DNA of 12,455 bases, from the NCBI GenBank assembly GCA_900547085.1, contig URFI01000047.1, positions 1-12,455 of the forward strand, written 5' to 3'. Shown piece after piece: positions 6,570-12,455 of this stretch (the stretch's first letter is position 1; the number at the start of each line of letters is the position of its first letter). The position numbers were made by a program, and so were the translations under genes. Under the pieces are notes generated by a model that had not been told where the DNA came from, ran no database searches, and saw only the letters and a program-made list of their open reading frames with translations. The stretch comes from an uncultured Prevotella sp. (GTDB lineage: Bacteria > Bacteroidota > Bacteroidia > Bacteroidales > Bacteroidaceae).

Positions 6570-7727
6570 TTGGTCAGTCAGCCTATAACTCGTTTGAATG
6601 ATACGTTATTGATACGTTGGGTGAGCAGCATTCTCTTTTGTTGTTTTACTTTCGTGTATCTATATGTGTACCAAGCTGATGTTTTGGCCGTGGCACAACA
6701 TATACTGTCGGAGGGAAAAACCTCTTACCATGCTGGTGTCGGGGCAATATTGATTACATTGACACTCTATCTGGTGCACCTTGGCGTATCTTATGTCTGT
6801 CGTCCTTCAGGAATAGGGCACTCGATTACCTTTTTTCCCTCATTACTACTGCTGACAATTCTGGCTGATGTCAGTGATAACATTGACCGCAACTTCTCGT
6901 TGGGAGGGTGGTGGATAGCGGCACCTTTGCTGCTTTTGGCCTATGGAGGCCTGATGTGGGTTCTCAAGAGAAACAGGCACAAAGTGGAAGAAGGAAAAGC
7001 GCATGGAGACCTTGTGCGACTCATGTGGCAAAATATCATAGCGCTGGGTGTGATGTTTGTGCTGGTAGGTCTGTTCAGTAATCATGACGTGGTATTTCAT
7101 GAGCGCGCCAAAATGGAACAGGCTATCGTCAACCAACAGTACAATGATGCGCTGGAGGTGGGGAAAAACAATTTGAAAACCGATTCAAACCTTGTGATGT
7201 TGCGTGCCTTTTGCTTGTCAAAGACGCATAAAATGGGGGAGAGCCTGTTTGAATATCCTTTGATAGGCGAGTCTCAATCGCTGCTGCCGAACGGCAGTTC
7301 GGTGAGAATGTTGATGACACCAGATAAAGATGTATACCGTTACATCGGTGTCGTACCTAGGCAACAGATGCCTGTCATGCGCTATTTGGAACTCATCTCG
7401 GCGAATAAAAGAGCGAAGAGCCCAGCCAAAGATTATTTATTATGTGGCTATTTGTTGGATAAAAATTTGGACAATTTTGTGGTTCATCTTCCTCGTTATT
7501 ATCATGTTGACAGCTTGCTGCCTAAACATTATCGTGAGGCTTTAGTGCTTTATACCCATTCGCGTTCAAATCCAAAGCTGGTATATCATGATGCGGTGAC
7601 AGATGCGGATTACAGAGATTATCAGGATTTGGAAAAAAAATATCCCGAAAAGATGGTCAGACAAACCAAAATTCGGGATATCTATGGGAAAACATATTGG
7701 TACTACTTTCATTATCACCAGAAGTAG
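6570..7727 (+). CDS. Five-helix inner-membrane protein with C-terminal soluble domain, function unknown
   Basis: Up to 385 aa. Five hydrophobic segments are predicted at about residues 16-36, 54-77, 85-100, 112-132 and 152-170, followed by a soluble region of about 210 residues. That region opens with a TPR-like helical stretch (about 180-225, AKMEQAIVNQQYNDALEVGKNN). The layout resembles an uncharacterised Bacteroidetes family (possibly DUF6057); this is recalled from general features only. The start is uncertain: TTG at 6570 gives the longest frame, while TTG at 6594 (LNDTLLIRWVSS) starts closer to the first helix. It begins 10 nt after the glgB stop on the same strand, so co-transcription is likely, but no motif ties it to glycogen metabolism. 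The gene ends with adjacent stop codons TAG TAA. Confidence 0.7.
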   Translation: MVSQPITRLNDTLLIRWVSSILFCCFTFVYLYVYQADVLAVAQHILSEGKTSYHAGVGAILITLTLYLVHLGVSYVCRPSGIGHSITFFPSLLLLTILADVSDNIDRNFSLGGWWIAAPLLLLAYGGLMWVLKRNRHKVEEGKAHGDLVRLMWQNIIALGVMFVLVGLFSNHDVVFHERAKMEQAIVNQQYNDALEVGKNNLKTDSNLVMLRAFCLSKTHKMGESLFEYPLIGESQSLLPNGSSVRMLMTPDKDVYRYIGVVPRQQMPVMRYLELISANKRAKSPAKDYLLCGYLLDKNLDNFVVHLPRYYHVDSLLPKHYREALVLYTHSRSNPKLVYHDAVTDADYRDYQDLEKKYPEKMVRQTKIRDIYGKTYWYYFHYHQK

Positions 7728-7738
7728 TAAGTACCAAT
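7696..7738. repeat. Inverted repeat spanning the end of the membrane-protein gene
   Basis: ATTGGTACT (7696-7704) and AGTACCAAT (7730-7738) are perfect 9-bp complements flanking a 25-nt loop that contains the gene's stop codon. Inside, TACTACT and AGTAGTA offer an alternative pairing. It lies at the mouth of the convergent gap (7728-7780), where a terminator would be useful, but the loop is long and no T-tract follows. Function is uncertain. Confidence 0.3.
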
Positions 7739-7780
7739 GTACCTAATGGGCTTTATATATACCTTAGTTGCAACCTCTTG

Positions 7781-8248
7781 TTATTTCACTGCATTTAATG
7801 CTTTTACCCAATCGGTGTCAATGGAAAACTGCGTGATGAATTTTTCATTGTCAACGTATGCGTAGGTGATTTCTTTCTCCGGATCATTGAATAATGGATT
7901 TTGAACGGTGGCATTCTTGAATCGAGCCATCAAGATTTCTTTGTCTTGCTTATTGGATGATCGAGCCAACCGCTTGACATAGCTGTTGACAAAGTCAATC
8001 ATGGCATTGGTCTGTTTCCCCAATTCCAACTCGGTGAAATGGTCGTTTTGCGCCGCTTTCGTGATAAGGTAGAAGATGGCGTCGGCCTTGAAAGTGGCTA
8101 TTTTCCGCTCTTCCAAGTTTCTTTTCGTATCATTTTTGATGGCTTCAGCCTGGTGCATGATGCGATTTACTTCATTGTAGATTTCTTGTGACATGGCATT
8201 CACTGCAAATGTGCAGGTGAAAGCGAGTAGCATAATGATTTTTTTCAT
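7781..8248 (-). CDS. Small secreted protein, function unknown
   Basis: The protein is 155 aa with a clear signal peptide, KKIIMLLAFTCTFAVNAMS, probably cleaved around residues 18-20. No lipobox cysteine is present, so a soluble periplasmic protein is most likely. The mature part is charged and looks mainly helical (IYNEVNRIMHQAEAIKNDTK, KRNLEERKIATFKADAIFYL), with no catalytic motif I recognise. It lies 84 nt downstream of ruvC on the same strand. No TAnnTTTG element was seen in that gap, so it is probably read from the ruvC transcript, although the larger spacing allows a separate promoter. It converges with the membrane-protein gene. Confidence 0.7.
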   Translation of the reverse strand: MKKIIMLLAFTCTFAVNAMSQEIYNEVNRIMHQAEAIKNDTKRNLEERKIATFKADAIFYLITKAAQNDHFTELELGKQTNAMIDFVNSYVKRLARSSNKQDKEILMARFKNATVQNPLFNDPEKEITYAYVDNEKFITQFSIDTDWVKALNAVK

Positions 8249-8332
8249 AATTCTCTTATGTTATTTGTTCTTGTTCTTAATTTGATATAATTGGTTGGTT
8301 ATGAATCTTTTGAATGTTCTTTTGTTGCTCTG

Positions 8333-8926
8333 TTACTTGGTAGACGGTTGTGAAAGTCTGTTTTTATTCTTATTGATAAAGTCCTTCCAGCCGTGGTATT
8401 TGTTGTCTACGCTTGGTCTTCCCATCTGAAGAAAATGACAGTAGGCAGCCCCAAGGGCGTCTGTCGCGTCCATGAAATGCGGCATTTCGCTTTGATTGAT
8501 TTTCAAAAGTCTTTGAAGCATCCCTGCCACTTGTTCCTTACTGGCCTGACCTTGACCGGTGATAGCCATCTTAATCTTGAGCGGAGCATATTCATGAATG
8601 GGTACATCGTGGTGAATGGCCGCAGCGATGGCCACCCCTTGGGCACGTCCTAACTTTAACATCGACTGCACGTTTTTTCCGAAGAAAGGTGCTTCAATGG
8701 CCATTTCATCGGGTAGATACTCTTCAATAATGCCAGTGACGCGATCAAAAATGTGTCCCAGACGAAGGTAAGGGTCATCAGTCTTACGCATGTCAATCAC
8801 CCCCATGGCCACCATGGAAGGCTTTCTTTCAAGAATCTTAATGACACCATAACCCATTACATTGGTACCGGGATCGATTCCCAGTATCACTTTTTCTTTG
8901 TTTTGATGTTGTTGGGGAGTTGCCAT
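8333..8926 (-). CDS. ruvC: Crossover junction endodeoxyribonuclease RuvC
   Basis: Holliday-junction resolvase that, with the RuvAB branch-migration motor, cuts four-way DNA junctions during recombination and repair. At 197 aa it is slightly longer than the E. coli enzyme because of a short N-terminal extension and a charged tail. The four carboxylates of the RNase H-like active site are visible: D18 in GIDPGT, E78 in AIEAPFFGKNVQS, and D153 and D156 in DATDALGAA. Their spacing closely matches E. coli D7, E66, D138 and D141. The start lies 12 nt after the stop of the MBL-fold gene, so the two are almost certainly co-transcribed. ruvA and ruvB are not in the window. Confidence 0.95.
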   Translation of the reverse strand: MATPQQHQNKEKVILGIDPGTNVMGYGVIKILERKPSMVAMGVIDMRKTDDPYLRLGHIFDRVTGIIEEYLPDEMAIEAPFFGKNVQSMLKLGRAQGVAIAAAIHHDVPIHEYAPLKIKMAITGQGQASKEQVAGMLQRLLKINQSEMPHFMDATDALGAAYCHFLQMGRPSVDNKYHGWKDFINKNKNRLSQPSTK

Positions 8927-8938
8927 TGCGTATTCGTT

Positions 8939-9583
8939 TTAGCGATCCATGTAGGGATTTCCTGCGAGTTCAGTGCCGATTGTTGTTGGTTCGCCATGTC
9001 CTGGGTATATCTTAGTGTTGTCAGGAAGTTGTGAAAGCATCCTTAAACTCTGAATCATCTGGAACATAGAGCCTCCCTGAAGATCAGTTCTTCCGATGGA
9101 TAGGTGAAACAATGTATCACCTGAAAATGCGACATGCTCATCTTGACAATAAAAGAACACGCTTCCAGGTGTGTGTCCCGGAGTTTCTATCAAAGTGAAT
9201 TGGTGCGTTCCGAAGGATATGATATCATCTTGGTTGAGATACTGACCCACACTTGGGAAATCGTCAGATAGCTTAACACCCGCAAATGCTTCAGCTTGTT
9301 CTTGCAGTAGTTGCATCAGAAAAGCGTCAGCCCGATGAACTTTCACCTTTAATCCGTATTTTGTATAGACAAACTGATCGCCGAAATGGTGGTCGACATG
9401 TCCGTGCGTAGCGATGAAATCAACAGGTTTTAAACCTTGAGCTTCGATGTATTGTGCTATGGTTTTCTGCTCTTTTTCATGAAAGGCCCCACAATCAATG
9501 ATGATACACTCCTTGCTTTCATCACTGACTACATAGCAGTTCTCCTGCAGCATATTGCACTCGAAGCATTTGATATTGAGCAT
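8939..9583 (-). CDS. MBL-fold metallo-hydrolase, glyoxalase II-like
   Basis: A 214-aa single-domain metallo-beta-lactamase-fold hydrolase with a dinuclear metal site. The ligand set is complete: THGHVDH (HxHxDH at residues 60-65), H137 in ETPGHTPGS, D156 in SGDTLF and H196 in PGHGEPTTIG. The overall pattern (start MLNIKCFECNMLQENCYVV, end of the TTIGTE type) is that of the YcbL/glyoxalase II-like group, which hydrolyses thioesters such as S-lactoylglutathione in some bacteria. It lacks the separate C-terminal substrate-binding domain of classical glyoxalase II, and its actual substrate cannot be read from sequence. It sits between rsmG (35-nt gap) and ruvC (12-nt gap) in a collinear minus-strand cluster. 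Confidence 0.88.
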   Translation of the reverse strand: MLNIKCFECNMLQENCYVVSDESKECIIIDCGAFHEKEQKTIAQYIEAQGLKPVDFIATHGHVDHHFGDQFVYTKYGLKVKVHRADAFLMQLLQEQAEAFAGVKLSDDFPSVGQYLNQDDIISFGTHQFTLIETPGHTPGSVFFYCQDEHVAFSGDTLFHLSIGRTDLQGGSMFQMIQSLRMLSQLPDNTKIYPGHGEPTTIGTELAGNPYMDR

Positions 9584-9618
9584 AACTTATCGTCTTTTAG
9601 TGTTGTTGTTTTATGAAA

Positions 9619-10245
9619 TTAAAGAGGCAGATAGACAATGTTCTTTTCTTTGAACCACTCTTCGTCAAACCAATTTGATATCGAACAGGTCTCAACAATG
9701 CGTTTGAACGGTTTCGTCTCAGCGTCAAGATCTCCTCCTTTGAAGCAGATGATTCCGTTTGGCAAAACATTTCGTTGCTCTTTGGAAATGTTCTTCTTGG
9801 CGATTTTGGCCAAGTCGGGGAGAGACATGGCGGCTCTACTCACCACAAAATCATATATACCTTTTTCTTCTTCACCTCTGATATGCTTGGTTGTGACATT
9901 CTTTAGACCGATGGAATGGGCGATTTCTTCGGCCACTCTAACTTTTTTCCCCGTTCCATCGATGAGTGTGAAGTTGCATTTTGGAAACATAATGGCCAAG
10001 GGAATGCCTGGAAATCCACCTCCTGTCCCTAGGTCTAAAACCTTTGTTTCATCGATGAAACCGATCAATTTGGCAATAGACAGTGAATGCAAGACATGAT
10101 GTTCATACAAATGGTCAATGTCTTTGCGTGATATGACATTGATTTTTGCGTTCCAATCGCTATACAGTTCTTGAAGCATGTCATATTGTTTTTTCTGCTC
10201 TTCCGTTATGGAAGGAAAATATTTCAGTATCGCTTCTATGTTCAT
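9619..10245 (-). CDS. rsmG: 16S rRNA (guanine-N7)-methyltransferase RsmG (GidB)
   Basis: SAM-dependent enzyme that makes m7G527 in 16S rRNA; loss in other bacteria gives low-level streptomycin resistance. The 208-aa protein carries the GidB signatures: WNAKINVISRKD at residues 31-42, EHHVLHSL at 48-55 and the SAM-binding LDLGTGGGFPGIPLA at 70-84, followed by the conserved LIDGTGKKVRV. The SRAA segment in the middle of the protein is also typical. The ATG overlaps the TGA of the upstream lipoprotein gene as ATGA, implying translational coupling, and the MBL-fold gene follows after 35 nt. No anomalies were seen. Confidence 0.95.
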   Translation of the reverse strand: MNIEAILKYFPSITEEQKKQYDMLQELYSDWNAKINVISRKDIDHLYEHHVLHSLSIAKLIGFIDETKVLDLGTGGGFPGIPLAIMFPKCNFTLIDGTGKKVRVAEEIAHSIGLKNVTTKHIRGEEEKGIYDFVVSRAAMSLPDLAKIAKKNISKEQRNVLPNGIICFKGGDLDAETKPFKRIVETCSISNWFDEEWFKEKNIVYLPL

Positions 10246-11039
10246 TTTAAGTATTTCTTTAATTCAGATTTGCTTAATTCAACCCTCACCTCGCCATATT
10301 CATGGGGCACAATCTCATCTTCACAGTAGATGAAAGTTATTTTATTCTTGCCAATGACATAATTATCAGTGATGTAAATATCGCCATCTTTCAATCTTTC
10401 TTCCTGTTTCTGGAATCCAGTTCGATGATTTTTCAAACGTTTTTGAAACTTTTCAAGAATGATGTCTTTTACAGATTCTTCATAACCCTCAATGAACAGG
10501 TCTGACAAAGTGATTAACTCTCCTGTCTTCAAGTTGAAGTTTTTTACGATTGTTTGATTTGATGTTTGCGACGTTCCCGCAGCTGTTGACAAGTAAATGA
10601 TGTATGTGAGGATGTCTTTTTGGTTATTTTGGAGTTCTGATTTCAGTTGATAATGTCTATTATAGGTGGTCGGGTTGACAGAATCTGCACGGTAAAGCGA
10701 ACCATAAGTATTGATGTATTCATCCATATATTGGCTTACAAAGATACGCAGGGCCTTCTCCATGTCGGTTGACTCGTTTGTTTGAGATAGACTGTTTGTC
10801 ACCAGAAAACCAGATTGAATCAACGCTTGGTTGATTTTCGGAGCGTTATTTCCTCGCATACATTGCATTTGGATGGATACTTCACACTTGGGGGAGTGAG
10901 CGTTGTTTGCCAGATACGTGGTAGAATCTATCGCAAAGGATATAGCTTGCAAACCGTATCTCTTTAACACATTGTTGTGATTGTCATCACATCCTGATGC
11001 AAAAAGGGCGAGGACAATGACCCACAACAGATTCCTCAT
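10242..11039 (-). CDS. DUF4163/DUF3298 (RsiV-like) lipoprotein
   Basis: A 265-aa lipoprotein from the ATG at 11037-11039. An in-frame ATG at 11087 would add 16 residues before the signal peptide, so the shorter start is preferred. The signal sequence RNLLWVIVLALFASGC ends in a lipobox with Cys at about residue 17, followed by DDN, so it is anchored in an envelope membrane. The C-terminal half has the DUF3298 pattern (NFNLKTGELITLSDLF, then ITDNYVIGKNKITFIYCEDE and EYGEVRVELSKSEL); the upstream part resembles DUF4163. These domains occur in RsiV anti-sigma factors and the deacetylase PdaC, but here there is no membrane-spanning helix or deacetylase domain, so the role is unknown. It heads the rsmG cluster with a 4-nt stop/start overlap, an unusual partner for an rRNA methyltransferase. 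Confidence 0.82.
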   Translation of the reverse strand: MRNLLWVIVLALFASGCDDNHNNVLKRYGLQAISFAIDSTTYLANNAHSPKCEVSIQMQCMRGNNAPKINQALIQSGFLVTNSLSQTNESTDMEKALRIFVSQYMDEYINTYGSLYRADSVNPTTYNRHYQLKSELQNNQKDILTYIIYLSTAAGTSQTSNQTIVKNFNLKTGELITLSDLFIEGYEESVKDIILEKFQKRLKNHRTGFQKQEERLKDGDIYITDNYVIGKNKITFIYCEDEIVPHEYGEVRVELSKSELKKYLK

Positions 11040-11054
11040 CTTCTCTTTTTTGTG

Positions 11055-11062
11055 CAAAAATA
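11055..11062 (-). promoter_or_regulatory. Putative -7 element for the lipoprotein-rsmG cluster
   Basis: The minus strand reads TATTTTTG, matching TAnnTTTG, about 15 nt before the preferred ATG at 11039. This supports the shorter start, because the upstream ATG at 11087 would lie before the promoter. No TTTG -33 box stands at the expected spacing, and the A/T-rich setting makes a chance match possible. Confidence 0.35.
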
Positions 11063-11075
11063 CGAATATTTTTTG

Positions 11076-11083
11076 TACCTTTG
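11076..11083 (+). promoter_or_regulatory. Putative -7 element for the HAD hydrolase gene
   Basis: TACCTTTG matches TAnnTTTG exactly and lies 29 nt before the ATG at 11113, leaving a leader of roughly 20 nt. The nearest TTTG upstream (11049-11052) is 23 nt away, longer than the usual 19-21. This element and the opposing one at 11055-11062 share the short divergent gap. Confidence 0.45.
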
Positions 11084-11112
11084 ACATGTCATTCTATAAA
11101 ATAAGGTAAATA

Positions 11113-11748
11113 ATGTTTAACACAGCACTTTTTGATTTAGATGGAGTCGTACTGGATACCGAGACTCAGTATACCGTTTGTTGGGATCGGATAGGTAAGG
11201 TTTACAAACCTGACATACCGCAGTTTGCCCATCTTATCAAGGGACAGACACTGACTCAGATATTCGATCGGTATTTTAAAGATGAAGAAAAGGCGCAACA
11301 TGAAATAGAAAATCAACTCATTGAGTTTGAAAAAAATATGGATTACGCATACATCCCAGGCGTTGTTGCGTTTATCAAAGACCTGAAACGGCATCACGCT
11401 AATACGGCCATTGTAACAAGTAGCAACCAACAAAAAATGGCAAATGTGTATCAGCGTCATCCGGAATTTGAAATGTTGTTTGACGTAATCCTCACCAGTG
11501 AGGACTTTAAACGAAGTAAACCTGAACCAGATTGTTATCTTACGGCTGCTGCTCATTTCTCTGTTTCGCACAACCAATGTGTTGTATTTGAAGATAGTAT
11601 CAACGGATTGAAGGCGGGAAAGGCAGCTCAAATGAAGGTTTGTGGACTGGCAACAACAAACTCTATTGAAACTGTCAAGCCATTATCTGACATGGTTATT
11701 AAAGACTTTGTTGGGATGAGTTACGAAAAGTTGTGTGAGATAATTTAA
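11113..11748 (+). CDS. HAD-IA hydrolase, beta-phosphoglucomutase/phosphatase-like
   Basis: A 211-aa cytoplasmic haloacid dehalogenase superfamily enzyme. All four motifs are present: motif I DLDGVVLDTE at residues 8-17 with nucleophile D8 and D10, motif II VTSSN at 101-105, motif III lysine K136 in KPEPD, and motif IV FEDSINGLKAG at 159-169. The helical cap between motifs I and II places it in subfamily IA, near beta-phosphoglucomutases and sugar-phosphate phosphatases. Whether it acts as a mutase or a phosphatase cannot be told from sequence. It diverges from the lipoprotein-rsmG cluster and is followed 110 nt later by a lipoprotein gene on the same strand. No anomalies were seen. Confidence 0.9.
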   Translation: MFNTALFDLDGVVLDTETQYTVCWDRIGKVYKPDIPQFAHLIKGQTLTQIFDRYFKDEEKAQHEIENQLIEFEKNMDYAYIPGVVAFIKDLKRHHANTAIVTSSNQQKMANVYQRHPEFEMLFDVILTSEDFKRSKPEPDCYLTAAAHFSVSHNQCVVFEDSINGLKAGKAAQMKVCGLATTNSIETVKPLSDMVIKDFVGMSYEKLCEII

Positions 11749-11858
11749 ACATTTCCATACTGCATCACTTGCATTCATCATTGCTTGTTTTACATTTCTT
11801 GCCAATACTTTATTAGGTCTTTCAAAAATAAATAATCACTTTTTGCGTTTATCCATTA

Positions 11859-12455
11859 ATGAATATTCGATTGTCTATTATAGTTTGCTTGTTGGCACTG
11901 ATTGGTTTCACCGCATGTCATGATGAAGATACCTTTTCTTCATCACCCAATCATTTGCTGACATTCTCCTCTGACAGTATCAAGCTTGATACCGTCTTTT
12001 CCAACATTCCCTCGGCAGCCAAATCTTTTAGGGTTTATAACCATTCAGGAGAAGGCATTAGATGCTCTAACGTCAGGTTAGAACGGGGCAATCAGACAGG
12101 GTTTAGAGTCAATGTAGACGGTATTTACCTCGGTAAAGATGTGGGATATGCAACGTCAGAGATTGAGATTAGGAAGAATGACAGCATTCGTGTGTATGTA
12201 GAATTAACCGCTCCAGCCAGATATGCCGATGTGCCGCAACGCATTGAAGACAACCTTGTGTTTGCATTGGAGAATGGAAAGGAGCAAAAAGTTAATCTGA
12301 GTGCCTATGCGTGGGATGCCATTTTCTTACGCGATTATCATGTTTTGAACGATACAGTACTATCAGGAACCAAGCCCATTGTGGTGTTTGGAAAGCTGAC
12401 TGTTGAAGAAAACAAGACTTTGCGTATAGCTGCCGGCACGACACTGTATTTCGAT
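11859..12455 (+). CDS. Surface-type lipoprotein, N-terminal part, possible beta-helix protein (truncated at right edge)
   Basis: An open frame of 199 codons from the ATG at 11859 to the last base, with no stop, so the 3' end lies outside the window. It begins NIRLSIIVCLLALIGFTAC, a lipoprotein signal peptide with Cys at residue 20. CHDED follows; acidic residues right after the cysteine resemble the Bacteroidetes lipoprotein export signal, so surface exposure is plausible. The next region is beta-rich (FRVYNHSGEGIRCSNVRLER, DSIRVYVELTAP) and leads to GKLTVEENKTLRIAAGTTLY, which reads like the entry into a right-handed parallel beta-helix, as in many Bacteroidetes lipoproteins of about 500 aa. 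That assignment is from recall of the family style, since the repeats lie beyond the edge. No convincing promoter was found in the 110-nt gap upstream. Confidence 0.75.
   Translation, partial: MNIRLSIIVCLLALIGFTACHDEDTFSSSPNHLLTFSSDSIKLDTVFSNIPSAAKSFRVYNHSGEGIRCSNVRLERGNQTGFRVNVDGIYLGKDVGYATSEIEIRKNDSIRVYVELTAPARYADVPQRIEDNLVFALENGKEQKVNLSAYAWDAIFLRDYHVLNDTVLSGTKPIVVFGKLTVEENKTLRIAAGTTLYFD

Noticed and set aside
9638..10099. 153-codon plus-strand open frame opposite rsmG, and the 8753-9034 frame opposite ruvC and the MBL gene
   Set aside because: Antisense to strongly conserved genes and without recognisable domains.
11040..11087. Longer start of the DUF3298 lipoprotein at 11087
   Set aside because: It would add 16 charged residues ahead of a clean lipoprotein signal peptide and would lie upstream of the putative -7 element.
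11749..11858. Promoter before the last lipoprotein gene (TACATTTC at 11791-11798)
   Set aside because: One mismatch in the -7 box and no properly spaced TTTG box; in an A/T-rich gap this is not distinguishable from chance.

Overview
The window looks like a chromosomal segment of a Bacteroidales bacterium, most likely Prevotella-like (Prevotellaceae). Four things suggest this: promoter-like TTTG / TAnnTTTG elements of the Bacteroidetes type, little sign of Shine-Dalgarno sequences, a eukaryotic-like GH13 glycogen branching enzyme, and lipoproteins with acidic residues right after the lipobox cysteine. The genus is an inference from protein style; no database search was possible. Almost all the content is housekeeping. 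No phage, plasmid, transposase, CRISPR array, tRNA or rRNA gene was seen.

Layout. (a) 1-2334, plus strand: the 3' part of an RlmI-type rRNA methyltransferase, cut by the left edge, overlaps tilS (tRNA-Ile lysidine synthetase). (b) 2335-2520: a convergent gap holding a compact nested palindromic element with alternative hairpins. (c) 2521-3261, minus strand: kdsB (CMP-Kdo synthetase, LPS inner core). It diverges from an exported protein with about 14 MORN repeats (3367-4494), which has a textbook Bacteroidetes promoter. (d) 4538-6559, plus strand: glgB, broken by two internal deletions inferred as about 16 and 32 nt, which shift the frame out and back. It is followed closely by a five-helix membrane protein of unknown function (6570-7727). 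(e) 7781-11039, minus strand: a collinear cluster transcribed as DUF3298-type lipoprotein, rsmG, MBL-fold hydrolase, ruvC, small secreted protein. The first two genes overlap by ATGA. (f) 11113-11748, plus strand: a HAD-IA phosphatase/phosphomutase, then the first 199 codons of a surface-type lipoprotein that runs off the right edge.

How the genes relate. Three genes modify translation RNAs (rlmI-like, tilS, rsmG), one resolves recombination junctions (ruvC), one supplies activated Kdo for the outer membrane (kdsB), and one branches glycogen (glgB). Several envelope proteins of unknown role lie between them. No clear novel defence or metabolic system is visible. The observations most worth checking are the double deletion in glgB, which removes catalytic-core segments while everything else looks intact, and the palindromic element at 2381-2501.
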